Under the pieces are notes generated by a model. That model was not told where the DNA came from and ran no database searches. It saw nothing but the letters and a program-made list of their open reading frames with translations. Shown here piece after piece: positions 59,013 through 64,000 of a DNA stretch of 64,000 bases. How positions within the stretch are numbered: position 1 is the stretch's first letter; the number at the start of each line of letters is the position of its first letter. Position numbers and translations under genes: made by a program. This DNA comes from Curvibacter sp. GWA2_63_95. Its GTDB lineage: Bacteria > Pseudomonadota > Gammaproteobacteria > Burkholderiales > Burkholderiaceae_C. Location of the stretch: NCBI GenBank assembly GCA_001795455.1, contig MGPB01000021.1, positions 534,647 to 598,646 of the forward strand, written 5' to 3'.

Positions 59013-61448
59013 TCAAACGCGCTGGCGGGCAGCAACCGCCGCAACCAGTTGCTCCACCACGGCCTTCACCGCGGTTTCAATCTGTTCTTCAGTCAGAGTG
59101 GCTTCGTCACTGTTGAGTGTCAGGCGCACAGCCAAGCTGCGGTCGGTCCCGCCGTCTGCAGCCACCGCATCCTTGGCCAACTTGGGGCGGTACACATCGA
59201 ACAACTGCGCATCGCGCAACAAGCCCGACGTAGGCGCGGCCCATACGGCGGCCATCAAATCAGCATGGGTCACGCTGTCAGCCACCACCACCGCGATATC
59301 GCGCTGCACAGCCTGGAACTTGGCCACCGGCTTGAACTCGGGTACCGGACGGGCCAACACCGCATCCAGCGCCAGTTCGAACACCATGGGTGCTGTGGCC
59401 AACTCGTAGGACTGGCGCCACTTGGGGTGCAACTCGCCCACATGGCCAATCACCTTGCCGTCCAACACCACCTGGGCACAGCGGCCGGGGTGCATGGCGG
59501 GGTGGGTGCCAGGGGTGAAGGTGGCTTTCAACGGCGCCAGCAAGGCTTCCACGTCGCCTTTGGCATCAAAGAAATCAACGCCCTGCTCTTTGCGGCCCCA
59601 CTGCAGGGTGTCGGCACTGCCGCCCACCAAGCCGGCGATACGCATGGGTTGGTCGAAACCTTCGACGGTGGCATCGGTACTCTTGACGGATGCGTCGCGC
59701 AGGAACACGCGACCCAGTTCGAACACGCGCACACGCGGCGCCTTGCGGGCGGCATTGAAGCGCAACACCTGCACCAGTGAGCCGATCAGCGAGGAACGCA
59801 TTACGCTCATCTGGCTGGCAATCGGGTTCAGCAGCTTGATCGGGTTGGGGTTGCCAGCAAGCTCGTGCTCCCAGCGCTCCTCCACAAAGCTGAAGTTGAT
59901 GGTTTCCTGGTAACCCAGCGCGGCCAGCGCGCGCCGCACGGCAAACGGACTGCGCTGCGCCTCGGCACGGATTTTGGCGGTAATGGGTGCCAGCGGAGGG
60001 GTATGTGGCAGGTTGTTGTAGCCCACCATGCGGGCCACTTCTTCGATCAGGTCTTCTTCAATCTGCAAATCGAAACGGTAGGACGGCGGTGTGACGGTGA
60101 CCACCCCATTACCTTCCACCACGGGCAAGCCCAAACGCGTCAGGGCATCGGCGCACTGGGCCTGGGTCAGCGGCATGCCGATGACCTTGATGGCACGGGC
60201 CACACGCAGCGTGACCGGTGCCGGTGCAGGCACATTCGCTTTTTGGTCGTCCATCGGGCCACAGGTGGTGGCCGGTGTGCCGCAGATCTCGATGATCAGC
60301 TGCGTGATGCGCTCAATGTGCTCCACAGTCAGCTCCGGGTCCACACCACGTTCAAAGCGGTGGCCGGCATCGGTGGAGAAATTGAAGCGGCGTGAACGAC
60401 CGGCAATCGACTTGGGCCACCAGAAGGCGGCTTCCACGTAAATGTGTTGCGTGTCGTCGGACACGGCGGTGGCATCACCGCCCATAATGCCGGCCAACGA
60501 CTCGACCTGGGAGTCATCCGCAATCACACCCACCTTGTCATCCAGGGTGACGGTGTTGCCATTGAGCAGCTTGAGCTGCTCACCGGGCTTGCCCCAGCGC
60601 ACGTCCAAAGCGCCATGAATCTTGTCCAAATCGAAGATGTGCGAAGGACGTCCCAACTCGAACATCACGTAATTGGAAATATCCACCAGCGGCGTCACGC
60701 TACGCTGACCGCAACGGGCCAAGCGGTCCACCATCCATTGGGGAGTCTTGGCCTTCGTGTTGACATTGCGCACCACGCGCCCGGAGAAACGGCCACACAG
60801 ATCGGGGGCGCTGATCTTCACGGCTACCTTGTCCTGGGTCGTCACCGCCACGGGGACAATGGGTGCGGTGATCAGCGGCGCACCGGTCAATGCAGCCACT
60901 TCACGGGCCACGCCATAGACGCTCAGGCAATGCGCGAGGTTGGGCGTGAGCTTGAGGGTGAACAGGGTGTCATCCAGATCCAGATACTGGCGAATGTCCT
61001 GCCCCAAAGGCGCGTCCAGGGGCAGCTCCAGCAGGCCACCATGGTCTTCCGACAGCTTGAGTTCACGGGCCGAGCACAACATACCTTGGCTTTCCACACC
61101 GCGCAGCTTACCCACCTTGATCAGGAAGGGCTTGCCATCTTCGCCGGGCGGCAGCTCGGCACCCACCAGCGCGCACGGGATGCGAATGCCCACGCGGGCA
61201 TTCGGTGCGCCGCAAACGATGTTCAACAGCTCGGGCTGGCCTACATCCACTTTGCAGACGCGCAGGCGATCGGCGTTGGGGTGTTGTTCGGCTTCCTTGA
61301 TCTCACCCACCACAATCTTGGTGAAAGGAGGAGCGACGGGCTTGAGCTCTTCGACCTCCAGACCCGCCATGGTCAACGTCTCCGCCAGCTCGGCGGTGGA
61401 AAGGGAAGGATTGCAGAAGGTGCGCAGCCAGGATTCAGAAAATTGCAT
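59013..61448 (-). CDS. pheT: Phenylalanyl-tRNA synthetase beta subunit
   Basis: An 811-aa subunit with the N-terminal tRNA-binding (EMAP-like) domain (VGEIKEAEQHPNADRLRVCK), B3/4 editing domain (APDLCGRFSGRVVRN, FEGRPSH-like ELGRPSHIFD), B5 and the catalytic-like core, and the C-terminal anticodon-binding FDX-ACB domain (FQAVQRDIAVVVADSVTHAD). Length is normal. Follows pheS by about 50 bases. Confidence 0.97.
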   Translation of the reverse strand: MQFSESWLRTFCNPSLSTAELAETLTMAGLEVEELKPVAPPFTKIVVGEIKEAEQHPNADRLRVCKVDVGQPELLNIVCGAPNARVGIRIPCALVGAELPPGEDGKPFLIKVGKLRGVESQGMLCSARELKLSEDHGGLLELPLDAPLGQDIRQYLDLDDTLFTLKLTPNLAHCLSVYGVAREVAALTGAPLITAPIVPVAVTTQDKVAVKISAPDLCGRFSGRVVRNVNTKAKTPQWMVDRLARCGQRSVTPLVDISNYVMFELGRPSHIFDLDKIHGALDVRWGKPGEQLKLLNGNTVTLDDKVGVIADDSQVESLAGIMGGDATAVSDDTQHIYVEAAFWWPKSIAGRSRRFNFSTDAGHRFERGVDPELTVEHIERITQLIIEICGTPATTCGPMDDQKANVPAPAPVTLRVARAIKVIGMPLTQAQCADALTRLGLPVVEGNGVVTVTPPSYRFDLQIEEDLIEEVARMVGYNNLPHTPPLAPITAKIRAEAQRSPFAVRRALAALGYQETINFSFVEERWEHELAGNPNPIKLLNPIASQMSVMRSSLIGSLVQVLRFNAARKAPRVRVFELGRVFLRDASVKSTDATVEGFDQPMRIAGLVGGSADTLQWGRKEQGVDFFDAKGDVEALLAPLKATFTPGTHPAMHPGRCAQVVLDGKVIGHVGELHPKWRQSYELATAPMVFELALDAVLARPVPEFKPVAKFQAVQRDIAVVVADSVTHADLMAAVWAAPTSGLLRDAQLFDVYRPKLAKDAVAADGGTDRSLAVRLTLNSDEATLTEEQIETAVKAVVEQLVAAVAARQRV

Positions 61449-61500
61449 GGTCAGTCAGGCTAGAGATACGACAGTGGGCGACGGTGGGGTCTTGTGGCAG

Positions 61501-62571
61501 TTACTGAAACTGGGACAAGAAACGAATGTCACCGTCAAAGAACAGGCGCAGGTCGTTCACACCGTAGCGCAGCATGGTCAGGCGGTCCGGGCCCATGCCA
61601 AAGGCAAAACCAATGTACTTCTCGGGGTCCAGGCCCATGTTGCGGATCACATTGGGGTGAACCTGGCCGGAACCGGCCACTTCCAGCCAGCGGCCAGCCA
61701 GCGGGCCGGTCTGGAACTGGATGTCAATTTCGGCGCTGGGTTCGGTGAAGGGGAAGAAGCTGGGGCGGAAGCGCAGCACCAGATCGTCGCTCTCAAAGAA
61801 GGTACGGCAGAAATCGGTGAAGACAAACTTCAGATCCTTGAAACTCACGTTCTCGCCCACCCACAGGCCTTCGCACTGGTGGAACATGGGGGAATGGGTG
61901 GCATCGCTGTCCACACGGTAGGTGCGGCCAGGCGCAATCACGCGAATCTCGGGCATGTCGCCGGAGAAAAGACCATCGGCGGAAGCACCTGCAGCGGCAC
62001 GATGCGTCTTGACGTGTTGCACTGCGTAGCGGATCTGCATGGGGCTGGTGTGGGTGCGCAGCAGGTTGGGCGCTGTCTCCGAACCACCTTCCACATAGAA
62101 GGTGTCGTGCATGGAGCGCGCGGGATGGTCTTCGGGCGTGTTCAGCGCGGTGAAGTTGAACCAGTCGGACTCGATCTCCGGGCCCTGGGCCACTTCAAAA
62201 CCCATGGACCCGAAAATGGCTTCAATACGTTCCAGCGTCAAAGACACGGGGTGCAAACCACCCTGCCCGCGCTGACGACCTGGCAGCGTCACGTCCAGCG
62301 CTTCGGCCTGCAGCTGCATTTGCAGCTCGGCATCAGCCAGCGCCTGACGGCGCTCAGTCAGCGCAGCTTCAATCGCCTGCTTGGCCACGTTGATCGCGGC
62401 ACCGGTTGACTTTTTCTCTTCCACGCTCAGCGCGGCCATCCCCCTCATGAGCTCGGTCATGCGGCCGGACTTCCCTAGAAACAGGGCTTTGGCATTTTCC
62501 AGATCTGCAGGCGTTGCCGCTTGGGCAAAAGCCGCTTTGGCGGTGTCAACGATGGCGTTCAACTCGGTCAT
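61501..62571 (-). CDS. pheS: Phenylalanyl-tRNA synthetase alpha subunit
   Basis: A 356-aa catalytic subunit. It has an N-terminal coiled coil and class II motifs: motif 1 [20 protein letters not shown], motif 2 with [20 protein letters not shown], phenylalanine pocket [16 protein letters not shown], and motif 3 [14 protein letters not shown]. It pairs with PheT. Upstream, a hairpin in the rplT-pheS gap may act as attenuator. The ATG at 62571 has no clear ribosome binding site. Confidence 0.97.
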   Translation of the reverse strand: MTELNAIVDTAKAAFAQAATPADLENAKALFLGKSGRMTELMRGMAALSVEEKKSTGAAINVAKQAIEAALTERRQALADAELQMQLQAEALDVTLPGRQRGQGGLHPVSLTLERIEAIFGSMGFEVAQGPEIESDWFNFTALNTPEDHPARSMHDTFYVEGGSETAPNLLRTHTSPMQIRYAVQHVKTHRAAAGASADGLFSGDMPEIRVIAPGRTYRVDSDATHSPMFHQCEGLWVGENVSFKDLKFVFTDFCRTFFESDDLVLRFRPSFFPFTEPSAEIDIQFQTGPLAGRWLEVAGSGQVHPNVIRNMGLDPEKYIGFAFGMGPDRLTMLRYGVNDLRLFFDGDIRFLSQFQ

Positions 62572-62602
62572 AAATTTGAGGAGACTGTTTATGTCATTGA
62601 AA

Positions 62603-62634
62603 AAGGGCTAGTGCTTTTTCAAGCGCTAGCCCTT
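62603..62634 (-). terminator. Hairpin in the rplT-pheS gap (terminator or attenuator)
   Basis: On the minus strand AAGGGCTAGCGCTT pairs with AAGCACTAGCCCTT (13 of 14 pairs) across a GAAA loop and is followed by TTTC. It lies about 50 bases after the rplT stop and 30 before pheS. It could end part of the ribosomal-protein transcripts or control pheST. Half of it belongs to repeat copy 12. Confidence 0.65.
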
Positions 62635-62669
62635 GTTTCTGGTGCGCAGAACGCTACAAAATCAGTAGC
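62613..62669 (-). repeat. Dispersed 60-bp repeat, copy 12 (rplT-pheS intergenic)
   Basis: Minus-strand read: GCTACTGATTTTGTAGCG, TTCTGCGCACCAGAAACAAG, GGCTAGCGCTTG. More diverged in the middle than other copies, but the ends and GGGCTAG match. Confidence 0.55.
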
Positions 62670-62683
62670 ATTCAGCCGCGAAC

Positions 62684-63043
62684 TCAAGCAGCCAGTTTGG
62701 CTTTCACTTGTTCCACGATGCCAGCAAAAGCCGCCATGTCATGGATCGCGATATCGGACAGAACCTTGCGGTCGATCTCGATGTTCGCTTTCTTCAGACC
62801 ATTGGCAAACTGGCTGTATGTCAGACCGCATTGACGGGCTGCGGCGTTGATACGCGCAATCCACAACTGACGGAAGACACGCTTCTTGGTACGACGGTCA
62901 CGGTAGGCATATTGCCCAGCCTTCATGACGGCCTGTTTGGCAATCCGGAAGACATTACCGCGGCGACCGCGGAAACCTTTTGCAAGGGCCAGAACTTTTT
63001 TATGGCGGGCGCGAGCCGTTACACCACGTTTGACGCGAGGCAT
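62684..63043 (-). CDS. rplT: 50S ribosomal protein L20
   Basis: A 119-aa r-protein: [18 protein letters not shown] at the N terminus, [30 protein letters not shown] and [15 protein letters not shown]20 is needed early in 50S assembly and represses its own operon in other bacteria. AAGGAG ribosome binding site before the ATG. 25 bases after rpmI. Confidence 0.98.
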   Translation of the reverse strand: MPRVKRGVTARARHKKVLALAKGFRGRRGNVFRIAKQAVMKAGQYAYRDRRTKKRVFRQLWIARINAAARQCGLTYSQFANGLKKANIEIDRKVLSDIAIHDMAAFAGIVEQVKAKLAA

Positions 63044-63068
63044 GTGATTACTCCTTGTTCGTCGTTAA

Positions 63069-63272
63069 TTAAATACCACGACCGGGCAGCATCTGTGCCA
63101 TGTGACCCATATTGGTCTCATGAACTCCAGTGGAGCCGCGCAAGTGGCGTTTATTTTTGGTGGTCTTCTTGGTCAAGATGTGACGTTTGAAGGCTTGGCC
63201 GCGCTTGACGGTACCACCTGGACGGACGCGGAAGCGTTTCTTCGCCGCGCTCTTGGTCTTCATTTTGGGCAT
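63069..63272 (-). CDS. rpmI: 50S ribosomal protein L35
   Basis: A 67-aa r-protein: [34 protein letters not shown] and KNKRHLRGS. The start at 63272 gives the usual MPKMKTK N terminus; six codons upstream an in-frame ATG gives a longer, unlikely form. Confidence 0.97.
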   Translation of the reverse strand: MPKMKTKSAAKKRFRVRPGGTVKRGQAFKRHILTKKTTKNKRHLRGSTGVHETNMGHMAQMLPGRGI

Positions 63273-63340
63273 GTAAATGCTCCTTTTCATTTGTGCTCGT
63301 GAGGCGTCCGGAAAACTACTTCCAGCCTTGTTGGCCCCGA

Positions 63341-63357
63341 GCCACTTTTAAAGTGGC
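63341..63357 (-). other. Palindrome in the infC-rpmI gap
   Basis: GCCACTTTTAAAGTGGC is a perfect 8-bp-stem palindrome with a single-base centre between infC and rpmI. In other bacteria this gap holds the L20 operator; whether this palindrome takes part is not known. Confidence 0.45.
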
Positions 63358-63408
63358 GCGTTTTACCGCTCCACTACTTGGCGAACCCGAAGATCCGCCG
63401 CTCAACCC

Positions 63409-63428
63409 GGCAGGTGACCAGACCTGCC
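63409..63428 (-). other. Hairpin directly after infC
   Basis: GGCAGGT and ACCTGCC pair around GACCAG eight bases after the infC stop. No T-run follows on the minus strand, so it is unlikely to be a strong terminator. It could stabilise the mRNA end or form part of L20 control. Confidence 0.5.
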
Positions 63429-63436
63429 GAGAGAAT

Positions 63437-64000
63437 TTAGGCCGCAGGTTCTGCTGCGGGCTTTGGTGCGCCACCGGGCTTTTTACGACCGGGGGCAATC
63501 ATCATGATCATCTGGCGGCCTTCCAGCTTCGGGAATTGCTCCACGAGGATGGTGTCGCCCAGTTCGTCGCGCATACGCTGCAACATCGCCAAACCAATTT
63601 CCTGGTGGGTGATTTCGCGACCCCGAAAACGCAAAGTGATCTTGCACTTGTCACCATCGGCCAAGAAGCGCCGGATGTTGCGCATCTTGATGTTGTAGTC
63701 GCCGTCATCGGTACCAGGACGGAACTTGATTTCCTTGATCTCAATAACCGTCTGCTTGGCTTTCGCTTCCGCCGCTTTTTTCTGTTCCTGGTACTTGAAC
63801 TTGCCATAGTCCATCAACCGGCACACAGGCGGGTTGGCAGTAGCGGCAATTTCAACCAGATCAACGTCCAGCTCGCCTGCCATACGCAGGGCTTCCATCA
63901 GGCTAACGACACCTAGCGGCTCATTCTCAGGACCAGAGAGGCGAACCTCTGGGGCCATGATTTCCCGGTTAAGACGGTGTTTGCGCTCTTCACGCTGACG
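63437..64000 (-). CDS. infC: Translation initiation factor IF-3 (5' end outside the window)
   Basis: IF-3 prevents 50S joining and checks the start codon. The visible part shows [74 protein letters not shown] and [12 protein letters not shown], ending in an Ala/Pro-rich tail. An ATG at 63958 is in frame, but homology (KHRLNREI) continues upstream to the window edge. The real start, probably a non-ATG codon as is usual for infC, therefore lies beyond base 64000. Confidence 0.95.
   Translation of the reverse strand, partial: RQREERKHRLNREIMAPEVRLSGPENEPLGVVSLMEALRMAGELDVDLVEIAATANPPVCRLMDYGKFKYQEQKKAAEAKAKQTVIEIKEIKFRPGTDDGDYNIKMRNIRRFLADGDKCKITLRFRGREITHQEIGLAMLQRMRDELGDTILVEQFPKLEGRQMIMMIAPGRKKPGGAPKPAAEPAA

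Noticed and set aside
58652..59044. Longer IhfA start inside pheT
   Set aside because: The extra N-terminal residues are not found in IHF alpha proteins and would overlap the end of pheT.
1..64000. CRISPR arrays, insertion sequences or prophage
   Set aside because: No regularly spaced direct repeats, transposase, integrase or phage genes were seen. The repeated elements are single, dispersed and unspaced.

Overview
The window looks like a chromosomal segment of a betaproteobacterium of the family Comamonadaceae, probably close to Rhodoferax. The reasons are high GC content, the order infC-rpmI-rplT-pheS-pheT-ihfA-merR-tRNA-Pro, a phaC-phaA-phbB storage operon, 6S RNA directly downstream of zapA, and the protein sequences themselves. 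The genus is an inference from memory, not a search result. There are no phage, insertion sequence, plasmid or CRISPR features.

Layout. 0-15.5 kb is a mixed housekeeping region: the end of a sensor kinase, ispF/ispD, an MHYT-GGDEF-EAL protein, mfd, serB, a Tat-exported PhoD phosphatase, a DsbA-like protein, a response regulator, a YoaK-type membrane protein, an aminotransferase, and two HDOD paralogues on either side of nth. 15.5-40.7 kb is one long minus-strand cobalamin region. Read 5' to 3' it is a B12 riboswitch, btuB, cobB, a BtuF-like protein without signal peptide, cobU, btuF, btuC, a btuD-cobO fusion, a second btuF, cobW, cobN, chlI-like, chlD-like, cbtB, cbtA, bioB, cbiB, cobD, an exported alpha/beta hydrolase, cobQ, cobT, cobS and cobC. 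Most neighbours overlap by ATGA/GTGA or lie within 30 bases. The genes cover corrinoid and cobalt uptake, cobalt insertion, a,c-diamide formation, adenosylation, and the late steps of nucleotide-loop assembly. No early corrin-ring genes are present.

40.7-46.1 kb holds a zapB-like gene, zapA, 6S RNA, a TauE/SafE permease, and an overlapping pair of c-di-GMP proteins (GGDEF-EAL and HD-GYP). 46.4-50.3 kb is the polyhydroxybutyrate operon. 50.4-57.4 kb holds small metabolic and repair genes, including pgeF, a maleylacetoacetate isomerase-like GST, an FAH-family hydrolase, a Nudix hydrolase, a DnaQ-GIY-YIG nuclease fusion, an EcsC-like protein, a PAP2 phosphatase and tdk. 57.4-64 kb is the translation/tRNA-synthetase region, running off the end inside infC.

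The most unusual signal is not a gene. A dispersed element of about 60 bp occurs 12 times (about once per 5 kb). Eight copies lie inside or at the edge of real genes without breaking the frame. Five of these, in cobS, cbiB (twice), cobU and pgeF, are read antisense in the same frame, giving a hydrophobic helix in the membrane proteins. Others supply a stop codon and a ribosome binding site, or the hairpin before pheS. A second, larger palindrome of about 90 bp with covarying arms is inserted in frame in both cobB and btuF, and a third palindrome sits inside cobQ. All copies were found by eye.
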